NCBI RefSeq assembly: GCF_047948215.1
Contig: NC_134463.1
Coordinates: 97,244,657 to 97,308,656, forward strand
DNA: 64,000 nt
Direction of reading: 5' to 3'
Origin: Lycorma delicatula
Lineage: Eukaryota > Arthropoda > Insecta > Hemiptera > Fulgoridae
The notes under the pieces are model-generated. The model had not been told where the DNA came from. It was given only the letters and a program-made list of their open reading frames with translations, and searched no databases. Positions 1 through 10,180 of this stretch are shown here, piece by piece (within the stretch, counting starts at the first letter, position 1; each line of letters begins with the position of its first letter). The position numbers and the translations under genes are program-made.

Positions 1-903
1 CGCAATGCACCGGTTCTAAATTTAGAACAGTTGCTCATCTCCCGCCAGCGGAGAAGGCTTTACAGCCTCGCGAAGGAAGCATGGCAGCAAGAATGGCGCG
101 CCACGACTAAGGGCAGGTCCTTGTATAGATTTTTAAAGAACTTGAGGGGATGATACACCTCTAGTTTGTTTTTAAGGGCAACGGGAGCCCAAGTGCTCTC
201 CAACCACGCGAATTTTAACCAATATTTGTTTCGTTTCAACCTGGCAGCTGATGAGCTGTGCGTCTGCGGGTAGGTCCAGTCTAACGAACACATGATGTTC
301 GACTGCTCAGCTGTTTGGGAGGCCAGAATTTAGGCCACCCTGGAACTTAAAAGTCAACGGGAAAATTGGCCACTCATAAGTGGCAAATCAATGTGGCGTG
401 AGCCGGATTGTCGGATCGTGTGGGAATTCCTTGATGCCGTTGCTTTGTTCAACCGGCATCAGTAGTTTAAGGAATATATGACTCCCACAGATTGCTGTAG
501 GAAGCTACCCTCGAGAAATGGCTGGCCATCGGTAAAATATACCTCCAAGCGCTATAATATGGTCGACAGGTACTTGCTGGCATTCAGCGACCTAGGCGTG
601 GCAGTAAATTGCTGTCCTTGACGGAATAAATTTTAATTTATAGACAAGTTATATATTTTAATATGTAGACGGGGTGCGCCTATCCATTTTAGTAATATAT
701 GACAAGTGAGCGGTCGGATACGCAAGCGAGTTGTGTAGAGCACCACGTTTATTCCGCTCACGCAGTTAGGTAAGCTCTAGAAGCTAATTGGGATATTAGT
801 TGCTAAACCATTTTGAGGCACAGTATCCGTTTCTGGTACGGACATTCGGTCTTATATTTTAGGGCAACTGAATTGGTTGGTGGTGGGAGAAATTCCAGAC
901 AAA
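1..903 (+). pseudogene. Non-LTR retrotransposon, C-terminal ORF2 end plus 3' UTR (copy 1)
   Basis: This is the 3' end of a LINE whose coding part is broken by several stops. The translation shows a C-terminal zinc-knuckle block of the kind found downstream of the reverse transcriptase in I/R1-type LINEs: an ELCVCG stretch followed by NEHMMFDCSA at about 250-320. The same block reads cleanly in a second copy on the opposite strand at 40628-41560, and the two also match through the 3' UTR (for example the segment at 755-860). The coding part ends near 463. The element runs off the left edge of the window, so only its last part is visible. It ends near 903, directly against a mariner fragment. 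The family clade is inferred, because no reverse transcriptase domain is visible here. Confidence 0.75.
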
Positions 904-1701
904 CCAATATGTTTTCATTGTGGAGCAATATTTTAAAAATAATGAAGGTTTGGCAGCTATAGTTCGCAATTTTCCAGCAAAATATGTCGGAATAGTGATT
1001 TAGCTTCATCCACTGTGAAGAGATTAATTAAAATATTTAGGGTTTAGGAAAAATCAGCGAGTAATTGTTGTGAAACAGATGCAGCCACAACGTGTCACTG
1101 TTTGGTGCGAATTTTGGCCTAAAGGCATGATCGGACCATTCTTCTTCGAAAATGCGGCTGGTCAGATAATAACAGTTAATGATGCTCGCTATCACGACAT
1201 CTTAATTCAGTTTTTTTTTTTGCCTAAATTGGAAGATAGATTTAGACGACATGTGGTTTTAATGAGGTGGTGCCATATGCCATAAGCCCGAGAAACAATT
1301 TAGTTACTGGATGAGTCACTTCCTGGTGGTGTAATTTCTCGTTTTGGTGGTCAGAATTTGCGGCCAGATCATGTGACTTAACGCCGTTGGACGATTTTCT
1401 TAGGGATTTTTTGAAGTCGTAAGTTTTATACCAACAAGCCCATGACCATCCACGCTTTGAAGGAGGAAATTGGGCGCTGTATCAACTAAATTCAATCACA
1501 TTTATGCAGAACGGTCATGGAAAATTTGGACAAAAGATTGCGTATGGGTCAGCAAAGCCGTGGAGGTTATTTACCCATATGCTATTCCATACATATCCCT
1601 ATACTGAATGCTTTATGAATCGATAAAAAATTTTCAATTTTTAATTAAAACCCTGTGTTTTTTATGAATATTACTTCTGCTTGAATTTTGGGGCACTGTA
1701 T
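904..1701 (+). pseudogene. Tc1/mariner transposase, internally deleted
   Basis: The N-terminal helix-turn-helix (a VEQYFKNNEGLAA-like stretch from about 915, then SDLASSTVKRLIK near 990-1030) is joined directly to the middle of the catalytic domain (RVTVWCEFWPKGMIGPFFFE at 1088-1147). The rest follows in shifted frames: a Thr-Ala-Arg-Glu-Thr-Ile-like segment near 1286-1300, a Pro-Leu-Asp catalytic-aspartate region near 1380, and a C-terminal KPMTIHALKEEIGRC stretch near 1435-1480. The segment with the first catalytic Asp is missing, and stops and frameshifts abound. The sequence at 1683-1701 (TTTTGGGGCACTGTA) looks like the right terminal inverted repeat of this family. The left terminus is replaced by the LINE ending at 903. 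It cannot encode active transposase. Confidence 0.8.
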
Positions 1702-2574
1702 ATATTAATTATTCAAATACACGTACATAATTATTCTGAATTTACAGATAACATGCGGATTGTACTTACCTGGCAGTCAATTTCTTTATGAATTTTCCGT
1801 GCGTAAATTAGATATACTGATTTATCATTCACTCACCTGAAACATAAAAAATAAATACGAAATTTAGTTATAATTTTATGAGTGTCATTATTTTATTATT
1901 GTTTATTTTTTAATTAAAACGGCATGCATATAGTACATCATCTAAGTTTCATTCCGCCTAATAATATTAACTATAATATATTTTTATTTCCTATTACTTT
2001 TTTTTTTACATAAACCGTTGCGTTTTTAATAATGATGTTCAATTAGAACTCGTAAACCACTGAACTGATCTAAATGATTCTGTAAATTATTTTTTTACAA
2101 AACTTTTACAAAGATCTTAGGATAATATTCTGCGCTACCTCCAGTATTGGGCGACAAGTAAGGCTAAAAGCAGCCTTTCCTCGTAATTTGAAATATTATT
2201 ATTTTTAATGTAGTTTATTTTGAATCGCTAACTAAATTACATGCTGTACGAATACCTCTATGGAGCTCACATGTGAAATTTAAAAAATAAACTAAATTTT
2301 AGTAATTTTGGTACTTCGTTTATAGAATGCATTGAACTCTTCTCTATATATAAGAAGTGTATACAAAATTTTGTTTCAAATTGGTCGTATTTACGTGAAT
2401 TGTCATGTGAAGGGAACGTTATCAGTGTAAGGCAATTCTAAATGATGACTCCATTTATTAACTCAATATTTCATGAACTTTACATTATATCTGATTAATA
2501 TACGTATTAGAGAGAGTAAGTCCGAAAGTTTCGAATATCATCGCTAGAGCGCAAGTAGTTGCATAAATGAGTAC
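1702..2574. other. AT-rich stretch without recognisable gene
   Basis: This is AT-rich sequence with short homopolymers. I see no long reading frame and no familiar repeat. The stretch separates two unrelated mariner remnants. Confidence 0.6.
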
Positions 2575-2659
2575 TAGCGCCGCTATTAAATGTCAATTTT
2601 AAGTAAGGTGGCGGCTACAGTGCAACACAACGTCTTTGTGTTTTTGCAAATCTCAGTCG

Positions 2660-3205
2660 ATGAGTGCAGTGCAGCGTGCCTTTCGTCTTCGATTTAACAT
2701 TGACTCTCCAATAAAGAAGAGCATACGAGTATGTCAGTGATTTCACTAGTTTGAACAAACTGTTGTCTCTGTAAAGGCAAGAGCAGGAGCCGACCGCGTG
2801 TGGCAGAGGAGAATGTGAGACGAATCCAAGAAAGTTTTTTCGATGCTCAAGGAAGTCAACGCCTTAGCGCGATAGAGAACTTGGAATACCTCAACCGACT
2901 ATCTGGCGTGTTTTGAGGCGTCCTTTACTTAACGATGTATAGGACGCGGGAATGAAGATCTGGATCTTCTATTCTGACCTGCAAGATCACCTGTTCACAT
3001 GCCATGTGACATTTTCTCGCGGAGGTTTGTGAAAGATGCAGTTTTAGTACCACTTCTACCAACAAATCTGGCTGACGTGCAGAACCGTATCACAGCTACG
3101 GTGAATTTAGTAACACAAGATGTGCTTTCTCGCGGGCAGGACGAGTTCAGCTACTACTTAGATGTATCCCGTGCAGCCGGAGGGGGCCTCATTAAACATT
3201 TGTGA
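2660..3205 (+). pseudogene. Tc1/mariner-type transposase (DUF4817-like), deletion derivative
   Basis: The start codon at 2660 begins MSAVQRAFRLRFNIDSP, the typical N-terminal helix-turn-helix of the DUF4817-type transposases that are abundant in arthropods. The frame then breaks (KKS...RV at about 2712-2740; the PRV-like segment near 2798). A second helix-turn-helix follows near 2875-2920 (ELGIPQP-like, then WRVLRR). After a deletion the frame resumes at the third catalytic Asp (MPCDIFSRRFVKDAV from 2999), continues through LPTNLADVQNRITATVN, and ends at FSYYLDVSRAAGGG and the stop at 3203-3205. The core with the first two catalytic acids is absent, so this is a non-autonomous remnant of about a third of the usual length (usually around 340 residues). 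Confidence 0.85.
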
Positions 3206-3330
3206 ATTGTATATTTAAACTTAATTGTATTATCAGTTGTAATTTACTTCACATTTGTCAGTTATTAATTTAGAACACAAAGTTACAAAATTGAGTCTAT
3301 CATTTTGAATTACTTTGTATATTTAAAAAA

Positions 3331-3951
3331 AAAAAACAAAATCAAGGTTTTTATATAAATTGTTATAGATGTTTTTATTTTCATATTTAATTATTTTTTC
3401 TTCCATATAAGATTGGAGGAAGAGCCCGTTTTCACGCCCATTACATGGAATTTTATATGTATTTATATTTGTAAGGGATTACTAATGAACAATAATTCTG
3501 TTTCATTGAAATTTTTTCAACACGGATTAACAGTGTATTTTAATTAAATACGAAAGAAATGTTTTCGTATTTCATATTAAAATAAAATAATAGAAAGAAA
3601 TCTGTGGTAATTAAATATTATATCAAGACAAACATTGATCAGATTTTTTTAAAAATATTATATAGATCATTCTGATTCATTTGTTAAATTTTTTGCACTA
3701 TTACTGTTATTTTTAAGGTTTTTGATATATACGTCTCATTGTTTTGTATTAGACTTAGAACAAAATGTCTGATATCATATCAGGCTAAAATTAGACCATG
3801 TTATCTATTCTGTTTATTGCCAACGCGGGTTGGCTGGATTGTTAATTCTAATTCTCCATCAACGCATAAAAAAAAATATTTGCCTCACGTATCGTATCAT
3901 ATTTATATAATTTATCATATTTAACATTTTTTTAATCTTCTAATCTTTTAT
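3331..3951. other. AT-rich stretch without recognisable gene
   Basis: This is AT-rich sequence with long T and A runs. The 61-codon frame near 3739 has no recognisable motif and I regard it as chance. Confidence 0.6.
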
Positions 3952-4052
3952 TCTGAGGTACTCCGATCGTCCAAGTTTCACTTCCATATAAAGCTACGCT
4001 CCAAACATATACTTTCAATAATGTTTTCTTGACATTTAAATTAATATATGAT
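3952..4052 (-). pseudogene. Small fragment of RTE-like LINE reverse transcriptase
   Basis: About 100 bases here are nearly identical to 30962-31065, part of a larger minus-strand RTE-like LINE remnant. The shared core includes the segment CGTCCAAGTTTCACTTCC. On the minus strand this corresponds to the region after the reverse transcriptase that normally reads like YGCETWT in RTE elements. Both flanks of the fragment are unrelated AT-rich DNA. Confidence 0.7.
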
Positions 4053-4424
4053 ATATTTTATAATATGATATTTATATTAGTAAAAAATATTTTTCATTCA
4101 TATTTTATATTAGAATATTAAAAATACGGAGTGAAAACTGTAAGAATATATCTGCGATCTAAATCACGACTGAAGGTTAGCAAGATTGTGTAATTTGACG
4201 TTAAAAGTTGAATGTTATTATTTATAAATCGTAACTGTTTCCTCCATTTTATATGTTTATTTTTATTTGAATTTATAGAATAAATGTTATTCAGTAACAG
4301 TTGTACTATAATAGAAAATACCTGCCCAGGAAGTAATGCAGTCCCCATTTTATATTTACAGATTGCTTAGTTTCACGTTTTATTTTAATTATTGATAAAA
4401 AATTTTAAATAAGCTTTGTTGGAG

Positions 4425-4527
4425 TAGTTGTATATGCCTTTCATCCGGTGGTTTCAGCTTCGAATCCCGATCAGATATGACATTTTTCATACGCCATAAA
4501 TTTCCATTTTCATATTCCCACGTAGAA
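4425..4527 (+). repeat. SINE-a fragment (tRNA-derived)
   Basis: Holds the family's 'CCTTTCATCCGG' segment, a B-box-like TTCGAATCC at 4459-4467, and the tail 'GACATTTTTCATACGCC'. The same order is found in the copies at 6612, 7568, 8843 and 19008. The A-box part is decayed. Confidence 0.65.
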
Positions 4528-5489
4528 ATTTTTTTTGTAACGCCTGTGAATATGCTAACTGGGGTGAATTAATTTATCAAAATAAATATATAATAATAAA
4601 AAGTAATATTTCATCTAATTTTTTTGTAGTCTGTTATATTCAATATGAATTTTTTTTTAATATAGAAAATATTTAGAGAGAAATCTGGATTAAGATATTA
4701 CTTTTTGATCGAAACCGCCATTTTCTAGGTATAATAAACAAAATCTTCGTCAAAACGTACAATAAACTGATTCGTCTTTAAATAGATGTATAACACTATT
4801 AAAATCTAATTGATTTATTTAATCTCAGTATTATATAAAGAGACGAAGTCTTTTCATTTTTTCCGATAACCACGAAAACTGCTGAACTAATCGTTACAAA
4901 ATGTTAACTGTAGCTTTCTTATGATCCTTGGAATTTTTACCACAGTTCATACCTCACCAATCTCATTACTATATATATCACAAATAAAAAACCTATAAAT
5001 AAATAAACTAGAAATTAACTATATTTAACGTCGTTGAATATAACGAATGTCATTTTCTAAATCGATTGATGTCTATGACAAATTGAATTCTTCATACTGT
5101 TATTATGCGATTTATTAGATTTAATTTCATTGTCTATAAAAGACCAATTTGTATTATTATCATAAGATATATGAAAAAAAAAGTTAATTGACAATAAAAT
5201 TAAAGGGAATGATGACTATCTACAGATTTAACAAACTTCTGATAGTTTCAGGAATATTAGATTTCGATAACAATATCTACTTCTATAGGCAGTTATTTTA
5301 CTAAAATTACTGTGATTGTTTAACTTGGCGCGACCCAGGAGAACTCATCCTCACATGAGTAAAGTAGCATTCTGGATTTTCATGTCTTGAACTAAAAAAT
5401 TCCATCAGGATACTTGTAGATATAATTGGCATAGATTCGACTTTCAATTTCATATTAATATTTTCATAATACCTAGGTCGGCGACGTCG
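4528..5489. other. AT-rich stretch without recognisable gene
   Basis: AT-rich sequence with no reading frame of note and no repeat I can assign. Confidence 0.5.
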
Positions 5490-5655
5490 TATACTAAATC
5501 GTGAATACCGGTGTTCTTTGGTGGATGGATTTCAATTAACCACACATCTCAGGAACGGTCGACCTCAGATTTTGCATGACTGCACTTCGTTTACATTCAT
5601 ACATATCAATCTCTGCCGGTTGTTTTGGATTCTTAACAGAAAAATAAAGAAAGGT
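5490..5655 (+). repeat. SINE-b 3' fragment
   Basis: Matches the 3' two thirds of the SINE-b copies at 37683 and 55614. Shared landmarks include 'ACCGGTGTTCTTTGGTGG', 'CAATTAACCACACATCTCAG' and 'TGCACTTCGTTTACA'. The tRNA-like head is missing or replaced. The tail is A-rich. Confidence 0.75.
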
Positions 5656-6611
5656 TGATGAGGTCACAGATAGATTCTATTATGATTTATGATTGTAGAT
5701 CACGTGAATGCACACCGGAACCTTCTCAAAAACTTGAAGAGCAACATACACGCTGGACTTCGACTCAAAATCGAATTCATATTACTTAGAAAAATATGAT
5801 AGGTCTCAAATAAAATTTTGATTACTACTCTGAAATTAACTATCTGAATTTGAAACATATTCTAATAAGTAACATGATGAAAATAACTAATGCCAAAAAA
5901 TTAAATGATTAACTTCTGGTCTTTGCCGCGCCGGTGGCAAATTAGTTTTTCAACAATTTTAATATGTCACTGATTTCATTAAAAATTTGATTTTGGGTAC
6001 ACATCCTTTATTTAAACATTTTATTTTATGTGGTTAGATGTAATTAGCGATAACTTAAGAGCAAAAGCCCACGTATATTTTCTAAAAATATTATTTCCGC
6101 ATTTTTAGTACTACACAGATATAGGGCTGGCGGAACAGCGACAGGGATGCTAGTTTTAGTAGATTGGATTTCTTTCTGTAGAGTTTCTTGAATACATTTT
6201 ATTTTCAACACAAGACTCTTTAGTAGTCGAACGAACGAATAATTATATCATAGATCCGATATATTAATTATTTATTAATTGATCAGTAAAGAGAATTCAA
6301 ATATTTTGTTTTTTCTTGTATTGTGTCTTCAATAATACCTTTAAATAATATGTCTATGTACATATTATATCAGATAAAAATAAATCTCTAATATTTCTCA
6401 AGACAATACAAATTTTCTGTCAGTCTTAAAGGTTTTATTCCTTTCTTCATTTACTAAAAGTTTCAATAATATATATTACATTTTTTACAATTGAATTGTG
6501 ATTGAAAATCTTGCTTAGGCTGTCTGTTACTTCTATTTTAATATTTATATTATGGCTCCAGTAATTTAATTTTTCTCTAAAATTACTAGGAAATTAATTA
6601 AAACTTTGTTT
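5656..6611. other. AT-rich stretch without recognisable gene
   Basis: AT-rich sequence with no supported gene or repeat. Confidence 0.5.
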
Positions 6612-6702
6612 AGCACATGAAAAATGCCATGCCTAATCGGAATTCGAACCCAGGCCCTCCAAATGAATGGTTGGTAAGCTACCACTCCGCCGATATGGCA
6701 GA
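6612..6702 (-). repeat. SINE-a copy (tRNA-derived head)
   Basis: Read on the minus strand it has an A-box-like AGTGGTAGCTTACC, a B-box-like GGTTCGAATTCCG, and then the family-specific 'GGCATGGCATTTTTCATG'. These are internal RNA polymerase III promoter elements inherited from a tRNA. The body is too short and too poorly paired to be a functional tRNA gene. Confidence 0.75.
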
Positions 6703-6739
6703 TATTTTATTTATATTTTACATTCTACTATTAATGTAA

Positions 6740-6742
<3 letters not shown>

Positions 6743-6787
<45 letters not shown>
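6743..6787. repeat. (TA)n microsatellite
   Basis: Uninterrupted alternation of T and A for about 45 bases. Confidence 0.98.
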
Positions 6788-6789
<2 letters not shown>

Positions 6790-7121
6790 CAAGTGTTATA
6801 TGGATCTTTTTTAAAATAGTAGTAAATTTTTATATGTATTCGGAGAACGGAAAAGTAGGAAGTCGGGAGCAAGAAGAAAAAAGAAGATAAGGAATTAGAT
6901 CTATTAGTAATAATTACGTATTTTATTTAATGGAAAATTAATTAAGATGTGCTGTAACTAGTTCTGGTTGTTGTCAAATAAATTCTTATCTTTCTCAAGT
7001 AGTTATGGTACTCTTAAATGAAAATGGTACGACTTTAACTTTGATGAATCTCAAGTGGTATCTTTGTGTTTGCCATGCTTTGTAAATAAGTGGTCTAATT
7101 ACCTTCTATTTTATACCAGCG

Positions 7122-7130
7122 CCCCCCCCC

Positions 7131-7172
<42 letters not shown>
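7122..7172. repeat. Poly-C followed by (CA)n microsatellite
   Basis: A run of 12 C is followed directly by about 19 CA units. Confidence 0.98.
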
Positions 7173-7174
<2 letters not shown>

Positions 7175-7567
7175 AACACTTTCACAAATCCGCGTGAGAG
7201 GTTTTTTCTGCTATTAGATATTCTTATTAATTAATTGCCCAAAATCCAGTCAAATTTCGTAAAATATTTCATTAAAAAATCCTTTTAATTTTTTTTTTTT
7301 TTATTCTTCTCTCTCCAAATCTGTTTTAAGGTAAGTGTAGATATAGAATGTAAACAATATAAAAATGTGATCACCAAGTTTAAGTTGAGCTTTCTTTGTG
7401 ATAAAATTAAAACAAAAAATACAATTAAAAATTTTTTTTTTCATCTACTTGAAATTTTTATATATAACTGAAATTAAATCAAAAGAATAACAAAACACGT
7501 ATCTACTACATTGGGGAAAAGTCACTTTAAAAATAAAAATAAAAGTTTTTAACAAAAACTGCCGATT
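7173..7567. other. AT-rich stretch without recognisable gene
   Basis: AT-rich sequence with T runs and no gene or known repeat. Confidence 0.5.
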
Positions 7568-7660
7568 TTCATAGTGGAGTGGTAGTGTTCAGCCTTTCAT
7601 CCGGAGATAAGGAATTTTTATATGCTACAAATCTTTATTTTCATATTATCACATACAAGC
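7568..7660 (+). repeat. SINE-a fragment
   Basis: A-box-like 'AGTGGAGTGGTAGTGTTC', then 'GCCTTTCATCCGGAG'. The B box is deleted, and the family tail (TATGCTACAAAT, then the TTTCATATTATCACA stretch) follows. The order agrees with the other SINE-a copies. Confidence 0.65.
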
Positions 7661-8842
7661 TTTTTTATTAACCTTCTAGGTGAATTGATTCAACAGTAAA
7701 AATATTATTTAAGTTTAAAAATTAGTTTTGAGTTAATTAAAAAGAAATCTTTACATTTTAAATAGGGTGTCTGGATAGAAATTTTCCAAAAATAATGACT
7801 ATATTTAGAAAACCAGTCTTAAACTTAGCCTCAATCGACAAGAAATATCTCCAAGATTTTTTTCTATACTCTCAAGGTCAGGCAAGCCGACACGCATACA
7901 GTTATTGTGGTCTTTAGAAGTCAGTTGAGATGTTTACCTCACAACAAAAGGTTCAGTGCTTGTTTTGGTTAGCGAAGTTTGAATCAGTTACTTGTGTTCA
8001 GCGGCGTGTACGAACTGAGTATCGATCCCCTTAAATCCAAGTCTATTCGTCAGCTGGGTACGAATTTAAGAGAGGACTGGAAACTTGGTTTCACAAACTG
8101 GAAGTCAAACAAATGTTTCAGTTAGTGATAAGTCTGTGGGTTGTGTACGCAAGCACTCACTGCCAATCCTAAATAGTCAATCAGGCGGATTAGTTACGAA
8201 CTGCAAATTCCTCTGCCCTTTGTTCTCGTTATTATTCATAAATGGCTCCGTTTCTAAGAGCGTACATCTCTTTCATTATATTAAACCAAATAATCGCCGT
8301 CTACGATATCAGTTTCCTTCAGAGGTAATACTGTGTCAAAAATAATCCTAATTATTTTGATACGTTTTTATTTAAAATGAAGAGATACTTTTCGATTTTG
8401 AGGTACTGAAAACCCCCATACGGTAATCGAAACTGAAATGGACACACCGAAAGTAAATGTCTGGTTAGAACTGCATAAAACTTGTCGATCCTTTTTTTTT
8501 CATGTAGACCACTGTGTCAGGACACGTGTACCTCGAAATGCTCGAGAAATTTGCTGTTCCTCAGATTCCTGCAGGTTTAAGTTTCCAAAAAGATGTGCTC
8601 CACTTCACTTTCATGAGATGTTACCATGTTCTCGAAGAACTCCTTACCCGGATGTTAAATCGGATGTGAATATCCAATTACACTGCCACCTAGATCTCCA
8701 GATATCAGTCCTTTGGACTCTATTTTGAATGGGGGTTTATTATAAGTTATGTGTATCTAAAAAAAAGTTCGATATTTAGACGATTTAAAAAACAAAGAAT
8801 TGTTGAAGGTGTTGGTCTAATAACACAGCAGATGATTCTAAA

Positions 8843-9001
8843 TATCTTTCTTTTTTTTTACCACAGTCAAGCAATTCATTCCTCAGAGAATGAGATGAAA
8901 TTTTTGTAGCGTGTGTGAAAATGCCATGCCTAACCGGGATTCGAACCCAGGACCTCCGGGTGAAAGGCCGAGACCCTACCACTCGCGCCATGGAGGCCGG
9001 C
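8843..9001 (-). repeat. SINE-a insertion, complete with target-site duplication
   Basis: Read on the minus strand it has an A-box-like 'GGCGCGAGTGGTAGGGTC', 'CCTTTCACCCGGAGG', a B box GGTTCGAATCCCG, and the tail GGCATGGCATTTTCACAC. It ends in an A-rich stretch at 8850-8859. GATTCTAAA at 8834-8842 and GATCCTAAA at 9002-9010 are probable target-site duplications (9 bases, one mismatch). The insertion lies inside a mariner transposase coding region. This is the clearest SINE-a copy in the window. Confidence 0.85.
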
Positions 9002-9050
9002 GATCCTAAACACCTGTCAAGAGTTAATTATCGTCTAGACATCTGCCAAG

Positions 9051-9840
9051 GGAGGAGACTCCTTCTGCTGGGAGGAGACCCGCAAAAGAGCTAGGCGTCG
9101 GAGGACACGTGGGCGGACAGGCGCTCGGCCGAACGCATAGAAGCCCCCCCGGGCGCGTGGGGGTCGCCTTGGTGCGAAAAGGCTGCGAGCACTTCGCACA
9201 GGTGTTGGATGGCGGCCTGGATGGCTGGTACTTTAGGTTTGTACTGTACCTGTGACCACGAGTAATAGCTGTGTACAGCTTCTGTGGATTGCGGTTCTTT
9301 GTACATTCTAATTTTCTGTAATGTATATGATGTTTATTTTTAGGTATTATGTAACATGTACGTATTCTATTTTGTATATGATAATACGATGAATAGTTTC
9401 AGATATTATTAAAAAAAAGGAGTTTACATTTTTTGTTGTATACATTATGTTTATTTGGATATGTGTGACTGGTACTATAGTACAGTCTGCTGTGTACTGA
9501 TGCTGCTCACTGCATTGTTCATTTGATGCTTGTATTGTGTTTTTTTCTGATTATTTAATGATTTCATGTAACAATTTATATTGTATTTTCAATTTACGAT
9601 CTGTACTTTTAGTATGATGCGACGTATGACTATGTGTGTGGGCGATATCCCCCTTCCTGATGGAATGCTTATTAGCTATGCCAGGGAGGGTGGATAGCCA
9701 GGGATGGAGGTTTAGTCGGTAGTGCACAGATATACACACGCTCTTCTTTAAACCTAGCGGGACCTGTTAACCACCCTTATACTGCTTCGGCGTCTGTAAA
9801 ATGGATTCTCCTTCTCTACAAAAAAAAAAAAAAGAAGAGG
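9051..9840 (+). mobile_element. Poly(A)-tailed retroelement insertion, family unknown
   Basis: This 790-base insertion ends in an A tract (9820-9833) followed by GAAGAGG. It is flanked by a perfect 11-base duplication, CATCTGCCAAG, at 9040-9050 and 9841-9851. That structure indicates retrotransposition by target-primed reverse transcription. The first 200 bases are GC-rich and the rest is AT-rich. No coding domain is visible. The segment near 9733-9765 (CTCTTC...CTAGCGGGACCTGTTA) resembles the 3' UTR of the R1-like element at 54045-54080, so it may be a 5'-truncated LINE 3' end. Which family it belongs to is open. Confidence 0.75.
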
Positions 9841-10134
9841 CATCTGCCAAGCTACAAAAGGTACTCACATTGAACTTGACTAAGATACATTAATACTTGA
9901 TGACTTGCTATGTATATTAAAAAAAATTATTAAATTATATTAACTGGTTCTCTTTCGTATAAGCTGTTACGTTTGGTTACATTTAGCCCGGACACCTTAA
10001 TATAAATACATATTTTATTCTGATACGTAATTAATAATATATTACCCAGATCACGTCAAGAGTTACGGACAAATAAAGAAACTCTTCCAGCCTTATCCTG
10101 AGAAACATTGATTAAACCTTGATCGCTGGAGTGT

Positions 10135-10137
<3 letters not shown>

Positions 10138-10175
<38 letters not shown>
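10138..10175. repeat. (TA)n microsatellite
   Basis: About 38 bases of alternating T and A. Confidence 0.98.

Positions 10176-10180
<5 letters not shown>

Larger units (their letters stand above)
7930..9883 (+). pseudogene. Mariner-type transposase, decayed and interrupted
   Basis: The start at 7930 reads MFTSQQKVQCLFWLAKFES, a recognised N-terminus of arthropod Tc1/mariner transposases. It is followed by TGNLVSQTGSQTN near 8075-8110 and DKSVGCVRK near 8125. The middle is decayed; the ENPHTVIETE and PKVNVW-like segments at 8410-8465 are readable. The third catalytic Asp survives in PPRSPDISPLD at about 8686-8720. The C-terminal coding sequence is split. A SINE enters after a segment reading GVGLITQQMIL (about 8808-8840), and a poly(A) element enters inside the NYRLDIC region (9025-9050). 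The frame ends after KGTHIELD at 9881-9883. Frameshifts and stops make it non-functional. Confidence 0.8.
7763..9998 (+). mobile_element. Tc1/mariner element with two nested retroelement insertions
   Basis: The left end AGGGTGTCTGGATA (7764-7777) and the right end, which reads AAGGTGTCCGGGCTA on the minus strand (9984-9998), look like decayed terminal inverted repeats. Between them lies a transposase pseudogene (7930-9883). It is interrupted by a SINE (8843-9001) and by a poly(A)-tailed insertion (9051-9840), each flanked by matching short duplications. Removing the two insertions leaves a continuous mariner 3' end, which supports the interpretation. Confidence 0.8.

Noticed and set aside
8913..9000. 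tRNA gene
   Set aside because: A and B boxes are present, but the acceptor, D and T arms cannot be paired and flanking duplications show it is a SINE.
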